This document shows, piece after piece, positions 54,301-63,537 of a stretch of DNA of 64,000 nucleotides. Positions within the stretch are counted from its first letter, which is position 1; every line of letters begins with the position of its first letter. The notes below the pieces were generated by a model. It did no database searches. It saw only the letters and a program-made list of their open reading frames with translations, and was not told where the DNA came from. The position numbers and the translations under genes were made by a program. Origin of the DNA: Yersinia alsatica (GTDB lineage: Bacteria; Pseudomonadota; Gammaproteobacteria; Enterobacterales; Enterobacteriaceae); NCBI RefSeq assembly GCF_902170305.1, contig NZ_CABHWW010000023.1, positions 1 through 64,000 on the forward strand, written 5' to 3'.

Positions 54301-55749
54301 TCAGTTATTCTGATAAATGTCTTTATACAGGCGACTTTCGAAACGAACCAAAGGTGCCCGGCGATTTTTTTGATCTTCGGGAGGCACTGCATAGCCCGAC
54401 AAGAATTGGACAAATGCCATACGTTGCCCACTGGCGGTAGTAATAAATCCAGCCAGATTATATACGCCTTGTAATGCCCCAGTTTTAGCCGAAACCTTAC
54501 CATCTACCCCCGCTTCGTGTAGCCCACCGCGATAACGTAATGTGCCGTCATAGCCTGATAATGGCAGCATCGAGATAAAGTTAAGCTCTTGGTCATGCTG
54601 AGCAATATATTGCAGTGCCTGCATCATGGTTGCCGGTGAAATCAGGTTATGGCGTGATAATCCCGAACCATCCACGACAATACTGTTCCCCAGATCCACA
54701 CCCGCTTTTTGGCGTAAAACCTGACGTACAGCATCAGCGCCGGCGCGCCATGTACCCGGCACCCCAAAACGCTGATGACCAATCGTTCTGAACACGGTAT
54801 CGGCAATCATGTTGTCAGATTTTTTCAACATGATCTTTAGCAAGTCATGTAGCGGCGCGGATTGTGCTTGTGCTAGCACGGTTCCTGCTGCATTTGGCGT
54901 AGTTTGGCGGCGCAAACTGCCGTCAATTTGGATCTCAGCTCTCTTCAGTTCATCTTTCAAAATAGCCCCGGCATAGCTGGCTCCATTTTGTACCGCAAAG
55001 GCCAATGGCAGCGGTTCGCTACGTTGTGTCAGGCAACCGGTAAGTGTGAAGCGGTTTAATTCACCTGGAACAACGTCTAACTCGCAATATTGTGCATCTG
55101 GCGAGCCTTTGGCTAAGGTACGAACTTCACTGAACATCTGCACTGGGTAATAGGAGGCAACACGAATAAATGCCATATCACCGGGATTGGGGGCGCTATA
55201 GAGAGAGACAGAAAAACAGTTACGGTCGACAATAGCCGCCGCTGGTGGGGCACTAAAGCATTGCGTCATGTCATTCCACGGCCAACCAGGGGCTTTGTCA
55301 TGACTGGCAAAAACCGACGTATCAATGATCAAATCGCCTGCTATTTGCTTCACACCTGCTTTTCTTAGCGTCGCTACCATATTACGCAACTGCTGACGTG
55401 TTAAGGTGGGGTCGCCATCAAAACGCGCAATTAAATTGCCACGTAATACCCCATCGGTGATCGTACCGTGGCTTTCTAATGTGGTATTGAAGCGAAAATC
55501 AGGGCCAAGCTGTAACAGCGCGGCCAGCGCCGTCAGGACTTTTTGTGTACTGGCGGGCAGGGCCATTTGCTGGGCGTGATAGTCTATTGCCGGGGTGGTG
55601 GCCCCGATTTTTTGTACGACTAACGCAAGATTTGCCCCATCAGGCAGATATTGTGTGTAATTCTCAACCTGAGCCGCATTGGCGTTAGATATGCTGATAT
55701 TGAGCGCAATAGCACAGGCCAATCCACTGACAATTCGTGAAAAATGCAT
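54301..55749 (-). CDS. dacB: D-alanyl-D-alanine carboxypeptidase/endopeptidase DacB (PBP4)
   Basis: DacB is a periplasmic class C low-molecular-mass penicillin-binding protein that trims and cuts peptide cross-links. The 482-residue protein (477 in E. coli) has a signal peptide ending ANAA near residue 25, the active-site SxxK motif STQK near 67, SDN (KKSDNMIAD) near 310 and KTG (SAKTGALQG) near 420. It diverges from greA across 260 bases, as in E. coli, but here it leads into pmrAB instead of standing alone. Confidence 0.96.
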   Translation of the reverse strand: MHFSRIVSGLACAIALNISISNANAAQVENYTQYLPDGANLALVVQKIGATTPAIDYHAQQMALPASTQKVLTALAALLQLGPDFRFNTTLESHGTITDGVLRGNLIARFDGDPTLTRQQLRNMVATLRKAGVKQIAGDLIIDTSVFASHDKAPGWPWNDMTQCFSAPPAAAIVDRNCFSVSLYSAPNPGDMAFIRVASYYPVQMFSEVRTLAKGSPDAQYCELDVVPGELNRFTLTGCLTQRSEPLPLAFAVQNGASYAGAILKDELKRAEIQIDGSLRRQTTPNAAGTVLAQAQSAPLHDLLKIMLKKSDNMIADTVFRTIGHQRFGVPGTWRAGADAVRQVLRQKAGVDLGNSIVVDGSGLSRHNLISPATMMQALQYIAQHDQELNFISMLPLSGYDGTLRYRGGLHEAGVDGKVSAKTGALQGVYNLAGFITTASGQRMAFVQFLSGYAVPPEDQKNRRAPLVRFESRLYKDIYQNN

Positions 55750-55938
55750 AATTTCGGTATAACTGCTGAATAACGTGTTGCCATACTACGGTGCAACGAG
55801 GGCGAAAGTAAACGATGACCCTAAAGGAACTCTACGTTAAAATGCATATCAAAATGCAAAATTGATCCTGACTTGGGGTTTTGGCTCCGGGGGTGATTTT
55901 TTTTGTTTATCGCCTGGAGGCGGGTAGGGCATTAGGCT

Positions 55939-55979
55939 AGCCGCATTTTCATTCGAAAACGTTAGGATGACGGCTTTTT
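55939..55979 (+). promoter_or_regulatory. Structured greA leader with terminator-like hairpin (GraL-like)
   Basis: AGCCG at 55939-55943 pairs with CGGCT at 55971-55975, followed by TTTTT. An inner hairpin CATTTTC / GAAAACG lies within. In E. coli an intrinsic terminator in the greA leader releases short RNAs called GraL. This element lies 30 bases before the greA start in the same position. Confidence 0.55.
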
Positions 55980-56009
55980 GAACAGGATAGATTTAGAGGT
56001 ATTTAAAAG

Positions 56010-56486
56010 ATGAAACAGATTCCGATGACGGTACGTGGCGCAGATAAATTGCGTGAAGAACTGGATTATTTAAAGGGCGTGCGTCGGCCTAAAATTATTT
56101 CTGATATTGCTGATGCCCGTGAGCATGGCGATTTAAAAGAAAATGCGGAATATCATGCAGCCCGCGAGCAGCAAGGGTTCTGTGAAGGCCGTATTCAAGA
56201 AATTGAAGCCAAGCTTTCTAATGCGCAGGTTATTGATATCACCAAAATGCCAAATAACGGCCGCGTTATTTTTGGCGCGACGGTGCGTGTATTAAATGTA
56301 GATAGCGAAGAAGAGCAGCAATACCGGATTGTGGGTGATGACGAAGCTGATTTTAAACAAAATCTTATTTCAGTTAACTCACCTATTGCTCGTGGCCTGA
56401 TTGGTAAAGAAGTCGATGATGTGGTTGTTATTCGTACTCCAGGCGGCGAAGTAGAATATGAAATTCTTCATGTAGATTATGTGTAA
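56010..56486 (+). CDS. greA: Transcription elongation factor GreA
   Basis: GreA enters the secondary channel of RNA polymerase and triggers cleavage of backtracked RNA. The 158-residue protein, the same length as E. coli, has the N-terminal coiled coil (residues 1-75) with the acidic tip [17 protein letters not shown] near 40 and the C-terminal FKBP-like domain. It has its own leader hairpin upstream and a symmetrical terminator downstream. Confidence 0.98.
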   Translation: MKQIPMTVRGADKLREELDYLKGVRRPKIISDIADAREHGDLKENAEYHAAREQQGFCEGRIQEIEAKLSNAQVIDITKMPNNGRVIFGATVRVLNVDSEEEQQYRIVGDDEADFKQNLISVNSPIARGLIGKEVDDVVVIRTPGGEVEYEILHVDYV

Positions 56487-56547
56487 TACTTGTCCATCTG
56501 AATAGTAAGTACACATTTTTTATAAGAAATGAAGTTGTAAAGAAAAG

Positions 56548-56571
56548 TAAAAGGCCGCTCGCGGCCTTTTA
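56548..56571. terminator. Bidirectional terminator between greA and yhbY
   Basis: TAAAAGGCCGC / GCGGCCTTTTA around a two-base centre forms a near-perfect palindrome serving both convergent genes. Confidence 0.87.
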
Positions 56572-56614
56572 TCAGAACAAAGTGCATGGCACCTTTTCTA
56601 TAAAACAGGCGTCA

Positions 56615-56908
56615 TTAACGCGGTAAAATAATCTTGCGCTCTTTTGCTGGGCGATAGAGCACTAAAATATTACCGATGATTTGGACGTTAACGGCACCGG
56701 TCTCACGCACGATGGCATCAGCAATTAGGGCTTTGGTTTCACGCTCTTCAGCAGTGATCTTCACCTTAATAAGTTCATGATGTTCCAGCGTTTGTTCGAT
56801 TTCAGCCAGCACCCCTTCGGTTAGCCCGTTATTGCCCAGCATTACTACTGGTTTTAACGGATGGGCCAAGCTTTTCAGGTGCTGTTTTTGTTTGTTATTC
56901 AGATTCAT
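56615..56908 (-). CDS. yhbY: RNA-binding protein YhbY (CRS1-YhbY domain)
   Basis: A 97-residue single-domain protein of the CRM family, with the GxxG-type loop in VVMLGNNGLTEGV near residue 20. E. coli YhbY associates with pre-50S particles and is thought to help ribosome assembly. It is divergent from rlmE, which is a conserved pairing. The start at 56908 lies 22 bases from the heat-shock-type promoter that serves rlmE. Confidence 0.95.
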   Translation of the reverse strand: MNLNNKQKQHLKSLAHPLKPVVMLGNNGLTEGVLAEIEQTLEHHELIKVKITAEERETKALIADAIVRETGAVNVQIIGNILVLYRPAKERKIILPR

Positions 56909-56930
56909 CGTCTTTTTTGCTTAAGTTGGG

Positions 56931-56959
56931 ATTGAAAACGGTTCATTCTACCGCCATCT
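56931..56959 (+). promoter_or_regulatory. Sigma-32-type promoter of rlmE-ftsH
   Basis: ATTGAAA at 56931-56937, a 14-base spacer and CGCCATCT at 56952-56959 fit the heat-shock consensus CTTGAAA-N14-CCCCATNT with one mismatch in each half. In E. coli rlmE (ftsJ) and ftsH are sigma-32-dependent. The leader would be about 90 bases. Confidence 0.7.
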
Positions 56960-57055
56960 CATGTGTATCACCAAATCGGTCTACGTCGATTGGGGAGTTT
57001 ACGCGAGCTAAGCAATAGATGCGCGGGCTCTTAATTAAGATAGTTGGAAAAAGAG

Positions 57056-57685
57056 ATGTCTAATAAAAAGCGTTCGGCTAGCTCCAGTCGCTGGTTACAA
57101 GAACACTTTAGCGATAAATATGTAATTCAGGCGCAGAAAAAGGGGCTACGCTCCCGCGCCTGGTTTAAACTTGATGAAATACAACAGAGCGATAAGATTT
57201 TTAAACCGGGTATGACAGTCGTGGATTTAGGTGCTGCGCCTGGTGGTTGGTCCCAATATGTTGTAACCCAGATCGGTGGTAAAGGGCGGATCATCGCATG
57301 TGATCTTCTACCAATGGATCCTATCGTTGGTGTCGATTTCCTTCAGGGCGATTTTCGTGATGAACTGGTCCTGAAAGCTTTGCTTGAGCGTGTTGGGGAT
57401 AAAAAAGTTCAGGTGGTCATGTCTGATATGGCCCCGAATATGAGTGGTACTCCGGCAGTCGATATACCTAAATCAATGTATCTGGTTGAATTAGCATTGG
57501 AAATGTGTCGTGATGTACTTGCACCAGGCGGAAGTTTCCTGGTGAAGGTGTTCCAGGGAGATGGCTTTGATGAATACCTACGGGAAATTCGCTCCCTGTT
57601 TACGAAAGTTAAGATTCGTAAGCCAGACGCTTCTCGTGCGCGATCGCGTGAAGTGTACATTGTAGCGACAGGGCGGAAACTGTAG
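57056..57685 (+). CDS. rlmE: 23S rRNA Um2552 methyltransferase RlmE
   Basis: RlmE (FtsJ/RrmJ) methylates the 2'-hydroxyl of U2552 in 23S rRNA and is a heat-shock protein. The 209-residue protein equals the E. coli length when started at 57056 ([13 protein letters not shown]). It has the SAM motif [14 protein letters not shown] near residue 57 and the catalytic K-D-K-E set with MSDMAPN near 122 and LVKVFQG near 163. ftsH follows 47 bases on. Confidence 0.97.
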   Translation: MSNKKRSASSSRWLQEHFSDKYVIQAQKKGLRSRAWFKLDEIQQSDKIFKPGMTVVDLGAAPGGWSQYVVTQIGGKGRIIACDLLPMDPIVGVDFLQGDFRDELVLKALLERVGDKKVQVVMSDMAPNMSGTPAVDIPKSMYLVELALEMCRDVLAPGGSFLVKVFQGDGFDEYLREIRSLFTKVKIRKPDASRARSREVYIVATGRKL

Positions 57686-57732
57686 TACCCTAACGCTGTT
57701 TGTTAACACAGTTGTAATATGAGGTTAATCCC

Positions 57733-59676
57733 TTGAGTGACATGGCGAAAAACCTAATTCTCTGGTTAGTTATTGCAGTCGTATTGATGTCTGTATTCCA
57801 GAGCTTTGGACCCAGCGAATCGAATGGCCGTAGAGTGGATTACTCTACTTTCATGTCCGATGTAACCCAAGACCAGGTTCGTGAAGCACGTATCAATGGA
57901 CGTGAAATTAACGTCAGTAAGAAAGATAACAGCAAATATACGACTTTCATTCCGGTCAACGATCCAAAGCTGTTAGATGTCTTATTGACTAAAAATGTGA
58001 AAGTTGTTGGCGAGCCACCGGAAGAGCCGAGCTTGCTGGCCTCTATCTTTATTTCCTGGTTCCCAATGCTGTTGCTGATTGGGGTCTGGATCTTCTTTAT
58101 GCGTCAAATGCAGGGCGGTGGCGGCAAAGGGGCGATGTCCTTTGGCAAGAGCAAAGCTCGCATGCTGACAGAAGATCAGATAAAAACCTCTTTTGCTGAT
58201 GTCGCCGGTTGTGATGAAGCAAAAGAAGAAGTCAGTGAATTAGTTGAATACCTGCGTGAGCCAAGCCGCTTCCAGAAACTGGGCGGTAAGATTCCGAAAG
58301 GCGTGTTGATGGTCGGGCCTCCGGGTACCGGTAAAACCTTGCTGGCGAAAGCCATTGCAGGTGAGGCTAAAGTGCCATTCTTCACTATTTCCGGTTCTGA
58401 CTTCGTAGAAATGTTCGTCGGTGTGGGTGCATCCCGTGTCCGTGACATGTTTGAACAGGCTAAGAAAGCCGCGCCTTGTATCATCTTTATCGATGAGATT
58501 GATGCGGTAGGCCGTCAGCGTGGTGCAGGTCTGGGTGGTGGTCATGACGAACGTGAACAGACGCTGAACCAAATGTTGGTTGAGATGGATGGCTTTGAAG
58601 GTAATGAAGGCATCATCGTCATCGCGGCAACTAACCGTCCAGACGTTCTTGACCCAGCGTTACTGCGTCCAGGCCGTTTCGACCGTCAGGTTGTGGTTGG
58701 CTTACCAGACGTCCGTGGCCGTGAACAGATTCTGAAAGTTCATATGCGTCGCGTGCCATTAGATATCGATATTGATGCTTCAGTTATCGCTCGTGGTACC
58801 CCAGGTTTCTCTGGTGCCGACTTGGCTAACTTGGTAAACGAAGCTGCGCTGTTTGCTGCTCGCGGTAACAAGCGCGTCGTTTCGATGGTTGAGTTCGAGA
58901 AAGCGAAAGACAAAATTATGATGGGTGCGGAACGTCGCTCCATGGTAATGACAGAAGCGCAGAAAGAATCGACGGCATATCATGAAGCAGGGCATGCGAT
59001 CATTGGTCGTTTGGTACCTGAACATGACCCAGTACATAAAGTGACCATCATTCCACGTGGTCGTGCATTGGGTGTGACATTCTTCCTGCCGGAAGGTGAT
59101 GCTATCAGTGCCAGCCGCCAGAAACTGGAAAGCCAGATTTCTACTTTGTATGGTGGTCGTCTTGCTGAAGAAATCATTTATGGTCCGGAAAAAGTTTCTA
59201 CCGGCGCATCAAATGATATCAAAGTGGCTACGTCTATTGCGCGTAACATGGTGACACAGTGGGGCTTCTCCGAGAAACTGGGGCCATTGCTGTATGCTGA
59301 AGAAGAGGGCGAAGTGTTCCTTGGTCGCTCTATGGCGAAACCTAAGCATATGTCCGATGAAACCGCGCGTATTATCGATCAGGAAGTTAAAGTACTTATC
59401 GAGCGTAACTACGAGCGTGCACATAAATTGCTTTTAGAAAACATGGATGTATTGCACTCCATGAAAGATGCGCTGATGAAGTATGAAACCATTGATGCAC
59501 CACAGATTGATGATTTGATGAATCGCAAAGAAGTCCGTCCGCCAGCCGGTTGGGATGATGCGAACAAAAATAAATCAACTGACAATGATAGTACGCCAAA
59601 GGCTCCTACGCCGGTTGATGAACCGCGTACCCCAACGCCAGGCAATACAATGTCAGAGCAGTTGGGCGATAAGTAA
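57733..59676 (+). CDS. ftsH: ATP-dependent zinc metalloprotease FtsH
   Basis: FtsH is the membrane AAA+ protease that degrades LpxC, sigma-32 and damaged membrane proteins; HflK and HflC, encoded earlier in the window, modulate it. Membrane segments lie at about residues 8-27 and 98-120, Walker A GPPGTGKT near 198, the second region of homology after it, and zinc site HEAGH near 417. A TTG at 57733 has GAGG nine bases upstream and gives 647 residues; the ATG at 57742 gives 644, the length usually quoted for E. coli. Confidence 0.98.
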   Translation: MSDMAKNLILWLVIAVVLMSVFQSFGPSESNGRRVDYSTFMSDVTQDQVREARINGREINVSKKDNSKYTTFIPVNDPKLLDVLLTKNVKVVGEPPEEPSLLASIFISWFPMLLLIGVWIFFMRQMQGGGGKGAMSFGKSKARMLTEDQIKTSFADVAGCDEAKEEVSELVEYLREPSRFQKLGGKIPKGVLMVGPPGTGKTLLAKAIAGEAKVPFFTISGSDFVEMFVGVGASRVRDMFEQAKKAAPCIIFIDEIDAVGRQRGAGLGGGHDEREQTLNQMLVEMDGFEGNEGIIVIAATNRPDVLDPALLRPGRFDRQVVVGLPDVRGREQILKVHMRRVPLDIDIDASVIARGTPGFSGADLANLVNEAALFAARGNKRVVSMVEFEKAKDKIMMGAERRSMVMTEAQKESTAYHEAGHAIIGRLVPEHDPVHKVTIIPRGRALGVTFFLPEGDAISASRQKLESQISTLYGGRLAEEIIYGPEKVSTGASNDIKVATSIARNMVTQWGFSEKLGPLLYAEEEGEVFLGRSMAKPKHMSDETARIIDQEVKVLIERNYERAHKLLLENMDVLHSMKDALMKYETIDAPQIDDLMNRKEVRPPAGWDDANKNKSTDNDSTPKAPTPVDEPRTPTPGNTMSEQLGDK

Positions 59677-59713
59677 GTCTACTGTTGGCATCTAAAAGCG
59701 TTGTGATTAATAT

Positions 59714-59745
59714 AAACCCCGAGCTTGCTCGGGGTTTTTCTTTTT
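59714..59745 (+). terminator. Terminator after ftsH
   Basis: AAACCCCGAGC / GCTCGGGGTTT with a TT loop is followed by TTCTTTTTC. Confidence 0.9.
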
Positions 59746-59791
59746 CTGTTGTATAGAATCAAAGTGAATTGCCACTTTAAGGCGCTATTGC

Positions 59792-60625
59792 ATGAAATTA
59801 ATTGCCAGAGATCGGGTTTTGGATCTCACTCATCCGCAGGTTATGGGTATCCTGAATGTCACCCCGGATTCATTTTCGGATGGTGGGCATCACAATAATC
59901 TTGATAAAGCGCTGCAACATGCTCAACTGATGTTATCAGCAGGTGCTACGCTGATTGATATTGGTGGTGAATCTACCCGCCCCGGGGCTGCTGAAGTCAG
60001 TGAACAAGAAGAACTTGACCGAGTGGTGCCTGTGGTAGAAGCGTTGGCAAAACGTTTTGATGTCTGGCTATCGGTTGATACATCTAAAGCGGCTGTTATC
60101 ACCGAATCGGCTGGTGTTGGTGCTCACTTAATTAATGATATTCGTTCATTACAAGAACCCGGCGCGCTTGATGCCGCCGCAAAAACCGGGTTGCCGGTAT
60201 GCCTGATGCATATGCAAGGGCAACCACAAAGCATGCAGCAATCTCCCCATTACGATGACTTAATGGCCGATGTAAATCAGTTCTTTGAGCACCATATCGA
60301 GCGTTGTGTTGCGGCCGGTATCGCAAAAAGTAAATTGTTACTCGACCCAGGCTTCGGTTTCGGTAAAAATCTGGCGCATAATTACCAGCTATTGGCACAT
60401 CTGGCTGAACTTCACCATTTTGGATTGCCACTGTTGGTGGGGATGTCACGGAAATCGATGGTAGGTCAGCTGTTGAATGTCCCGCCACAACAGCGGGTCA
60501 TCGGGAGTGTCGCTTGCGCTGTTATTGCAGCAATGCAAGGCGCGCAGATTGTCAGAGTGCATGATGTCAAAGAAACTGTCGAGGCGATGCGTATCGTCGA
60601 GGCAACACTTTCAGCGAAGGGATAA
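59792..60625 (+). CDS. folP: Dihydropteroate synthase
   Basis: FolP joins p-aminobenzoate to hydroxymethyl-dihydropterin diphosphate in folate synthesis and is the target of sulfonamides. The 277-residue TIM barrel has GILNVTPDSFSDGG near residue 18, GGESTRPGA near 59, and LDPGFGFGK near 185. Its length is close to E. coli (282). glmM begins nine bases after its stop, the conserved folP-glmM pair. Confidence 0.97.
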   Translation: MKLIARDRVLDLTHPQVMGILNVTPDSFSDGGHHNNLDKALQHAQLMLSAGATLIDIGGESTRPGAAEVSEQEELDRVVPVVEALAKRFDVWLSVDTSKAAVITESAGVGAHLINDIRSLQEPGALDAAAKTGLPVCLMHMQGQPQSMQQSPHYDDLMADVNQFFEHHIERCVAAGIAKSKLLLDPGFGFGKNLAHNYQLLAHLAELHHFGLPLLVGMSRKSMVGQLLNVPPQQRVIGSVACAVIAAMQGAQIVRVHDVKETVEAMRIVEATLSAKG

Positions 60626-60634
60626 ACAAAAATT

Positions 60635-61975
60635 ATGAGTAACCGTAAATACTTTGGTACAGATGGCATTCGCGGCAAAGTGGGTGACAGCCCGATTACG
60701 CCAGATTTTGTATTAAAGCTCGGCTGGGCCGCCGGTAAGGTGCTGGCTCGACATGGTTCTCGTAAAATTATCATTGGGAAGGATACGCGTATTTCTGGCT
60801 ATATGCTGGAGTCCGCACTTGAAGCTGGCCTGGCTGCCGCTGGGTTATCTGCCTCATTTACTGGCCCAATGCCGACACCTGCAGTGGCTTATTTGACCCG
60901 AACTTTCCGCGCGGAAGCCGGTATCGTTATTTCGGCATCTCATAATCCTTTCTACGACAACGGCATTAAATTCTTCTCAATTGACGGCACTAAACTGCCG
61001 GATGATGTGGAAGAAGCCATTGAAGCCGAAATGGAAAAACCCTTAACCTGCGTAGAGTCCGCAGAGTTGGGTAAAGCAAACCGCATTGTGGATGCCGCGG
61101 GGCGTTACATTGAGTTTTGCAAAGGGACATTCCCCAGTGAACTCAGCTTAAATGAGCTGAAAATTGTGGTCGATTGCGCCAATGGCGCCACTTACCACAT
61201 CGCGCCAAGTGTCTTGCGTGAATTGGGCGCAACCGTGATTACCATTGGTTGTGAGCCTGATGGTATGAACATCAACGAAGAATGTGGCGCTACAGATGTT
61301 CGTTTGCTGCAACAGCGAGTGCTTGCCGAAGGTGCCCATGTTGGTTTGGCATTTGACGGTGACGGCGACCGGTTGATGATGGTCGATCACTTGGGTAACA
61401 AGGTTGATGGCGACCAGATCCTCTATATTATTGCGCGAGAAGGGCTGCGTCAGGGGCAACTGAAAGGTGGGGCGGTTGGCACACTGATGAGCAATATGGG
61501 GCTGCAATTGGCGCTGAAAGAACTAGGCATTCCTTTTGTTCGTGCCAAAGTTGGCGACCGCTACGTTCTGGAAGCTATGCAGGAAAAAGGCTGGCGTATT
61601 GGTGCTGAAAACTCAGGCCACGTCATCCTGCTGGATAAAACCACAACCGGTGATGGCATTGTGGCTGGCTTACAGGTGCTTACTGCGATGGTGCGTAACC
61701 ATATGAGTCTGCACGATCTGTGTAGCGGCATGAAGTTATTGCCACAAATTTTAGTGAATGTGCGTTTCTCGGGCGAACATAACCCACTGAAATCAGAGAA
61801 AGTTGAAGAAGTGACTCGCCAGGTTGAAAAAGAGCTGGGTGATCGTGGCAGGGTTCTGTTGCGTAAATCAGGTACTGAGCCATTAATCCGAGTGATGGTT
61901 GAAGGTGATGCGGAAGAATCACTGATTGCTGAAATGGCGAATCGAATTGCTGATGCAGTGAAAGCCGCAGGTTAA
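60635..61975 (+). CDS. glmM: Phosphoglucosamine mutase
   Basis: GlmM converts glucosamine-6-phosphate to glucosamine-1-phosphate on the way to UDP-GlcNAc for peptidoglycan and lipid A. The 446-residue protein has [12 protein letters not shown] at the start, the phosphoserine loop [12 protein letters not shown] near residue 98 (active serine in SASHN), the metal site FDGDGDR near 240 and the sugar-binding and phosphate-binding loops GAENSGH and [11 protein letters not shown]. The 222-base gap to secG shows a GGGGAAG / CTTCCCC hairpin but no gene. Confidence 0.98.
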   Translation: MSNRKYFGTDGIRGKVGDSPITPDFVLKLGWAAGKVLARHGSRKIIIGKDTRISGYMLESALEAGLAAAGLSASFTGPMPTPAVAYLTRTFRAEAGIVISASHNPFYDNGIKFFSIDGTKLPDDVEEAIEAEMEKPLTCVESAELGKANRIVDAAGRYIEFCKGTFPSELSLNELKIVVDCANGATYHIAPSVLRELGATVITIGCEPDGMNINEECGATDVRLLQQRVLAEGAHVGLAFDGDGDRLMMVDHLGNKVDGDQILYIIAREGLRQGQLKGGAVGTLMSNMGLQLALKELGIPFVRAKVGDRYVLEAMQEKGWRIGAENSGHVILLDKTTTGDGIVAGLQVLTAMVRNHMSLHDLCSGMKLLPQILVNVRFSGEHNPLKSEKVEEVTRQVEKELGDRGRVLLRKSGTEPLIRVMVEGDAEESLIAEMANRIADAVKAAG

Positions 61976-62198
61976 CCATTTTTGCGGGGGAAGGGAGTTA
62001 CTCTTCCCCTCTAAATTATGCTGAAGTTGAATAACTTGACGCTTTTTTCCGCAAATGAACCTCTGTTGTGAAATTGCCCTTGCGTGTACTAGACGCTTTG
62101 GTTAGTATTCACACCCGCTTAAGTGGGTGAATAAGTCCCCGCTTGATGGGTGAGAAGCATTTGGCATGCGGTGAACCCGCAAGGATACAGGTACAAAT

Positions 62199-62534
62199 AT
62201 GTACGAAGCTCTTCTGGTTATTTTCTTGCTGATTTCGATTGGGCTAGTAGCTCTGATCATGTTACAGCAAGGCAAAGGCGCGGATATGGGAGCCTCATTC
62301 GGAGCAGGTGCTTCTGCAACTCTGTTCGGTTCGAATGGTTCCGGTAACTTTATGACCCGTATGACGGCTGTATTGGCGACGCTGTTTTTCGTCATTAGCT
62401 TGATTTTGGGAAATATGAGCACCAACCAGGGCAATAAAGGTAGCGAATGGGAAAACTTGGGTCAGCCAGCAAAAACTGAGCAGACTACAGCGCCTGTAGC
62501 TCCGACTAAGCCGAGTAGTGATATCCCGCAGTAA
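62199..62534 (+). CDS. secG: Protein translocase subunit SecG
   Basis: SecG is the small SecYEG subunit whose movement helps SecA-driven export. The 111-residue protein (110 in E. coli) has membrane segments at about residues 3-22 and 52-71, with the loop GKGADMGASFGAGASATLFGS between, and a hydrophilic Thr/Pro-rich tail. Leucine and methionine tRNA genes follow, as in E. coli. Confidence 0.97.
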   Translation: MYEALLVIFLLISIGLVALIMLQQGKGADMGASFGAGASATLFGSNGSGNFMTRMTAVLATLFFVISLILGNMSTNQGNKGSEWENLGQPAKTEQTTAPVAPTKPSSDIPQ

Positions 62535-62624
62535 TGTTTCAAAAGCAGTAAAATAGAAAAAAAGATAGAAAGTTTTAAAATGGTTGTGATGACTTAAACA
62601 GTAAAAACAACCATTTGAATCAGT

Positions 62625-62711
62625 GCCGGGGTGGTGGAATTGGTAGACACGCTACCTTGAGGTGGTAGTGCCCGATTGGGCTTACGGGTTCAAGTCCCGT
62701 CCTCGGTACCA
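62625..62711 (+). tRNA. leuU: tRNA-Leu (anticodon GAG)
   Basis: An 87-base class II tRNA starts GCCGGGG and ends with CCA at 62711. The anticodon stem CTACC / GGTAG encloses TTGAGGT, giving anticodon GAG, and the long variable arm is present. The position after secG matches E. coli leuU. Confidence 0.97.
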
Positions 62712-62771
62712 AATCAGACAGATAACTTGCTTTTTTGTCGTTATCAACGTAATATTTGCCACGTTTTCGGA

Positions 62772-62848
<77 letters not shown>

Positions 62849-62979
62849 CTTTCCTAAAGTGTTTTTTTTCAAATGTTGTATTCGGTAGACCTCAGATACT
62901 TTCGATTTCAATTTGAAAAAAATACTTGTCAGAAAGTTGTACCGAAGCCGCTTTGCGGCAAACAGGGTCCAGTTGCATA

Positions 62980-63007
62980 AAGCCCCGAATTTCGGGGTTT
63001 TTTGTTA
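62980..63007 (+). terminator. Terminator between metY and rimP
   Basis: AGCCCCGAA / TTCGGGGTT followed by TTTTTG forms a hairpin of high stability. Transcription into rimP-nusA must read through it or start after it. Confidence 0.82.
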
Positions 63008-63063
63008 TTTGACAGCAGAATCACTGGGCTATTAGGCCCTTTTTTTATGTCTTGGGGGTGGGC

Positions 63064-63516
63064 TTGTCCACATTAGAACAAAAGTTAACAGAGATAATTT
63101 CAGCACCGGTTGAGGCCTTAGGCTATGAATTAGTCGGCATCGAGTTCATCCGGGGGCGCCAATCGACGCTACGAATCTATATTGATAGTGACGACGGAAT
63201 CACTGTTGATGCTTGTGCTGATGTCAGCCACCAGGTCAGCGCTGTATTGGACGTAGAAGATCCAATTACGGTCGCTTACAACTTAGAAGTTTCCTCTCCG
63301 GGCCTTGATCGCCCAATGTTCACTGCTGAACACTATACTCGTTACCTTGGTGAAGAAGTCACTTTGGTGCTGCGTATGGCAATGCAGAACCGCCGTAAAT
63401 GGCAGGGCATTATCAAAGCCGTTGATGGTGAAATGATCACGGTTACTGTGGATGGAAAAGATGAAGTGTTCGCGCTGAGCAACATCCAGAAAGCGAACCT
63501 GGTACCCCACTTTTAA
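63064..63516 (+). CDS. rimP: Ribosome maturation factor RimP
   Basis: RimP assists maturation of the 30S subunit. The 150-residue form starts at TTG 63064 ([10 protein letters not shown]), just after GGGGGTGG, and equals E. coli in length; a TTG at 63052 would add four residues but has no ribosome site. Family segments are [29 protein letters not shown] and [11 protein letters not shown]. nusA follows 21 bases on. Confidence 0.96.
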   Translation: MSTLEQKLTEIISAPVEALGYELVGIEFIRGRQSTLRIYIDSDDGITVDACADVSHQVSAVLDVEDPITVAYNLEVSSPGLDRPMFTAEHYTRYLGEEVTLVLRMAMQNRRKWQGIIKAVDGEMITVTVDGKDEVFALSNIQKANLVPHF

Positions 63517-63537
63517 AGTTTGGATGAGGCAACTAGG

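Noticed and set aside
55750-56009. PmrA box upstream of dacB
   Set aside because: No pair of (C/T)TTAA(T/G) half-sites with a five-base spacer is visible.
62044-62160. Small gene between glmM and secG
   Set aside because: The gap is short, without a ribosome site or conserved frame; only a GC hairpin is seen.
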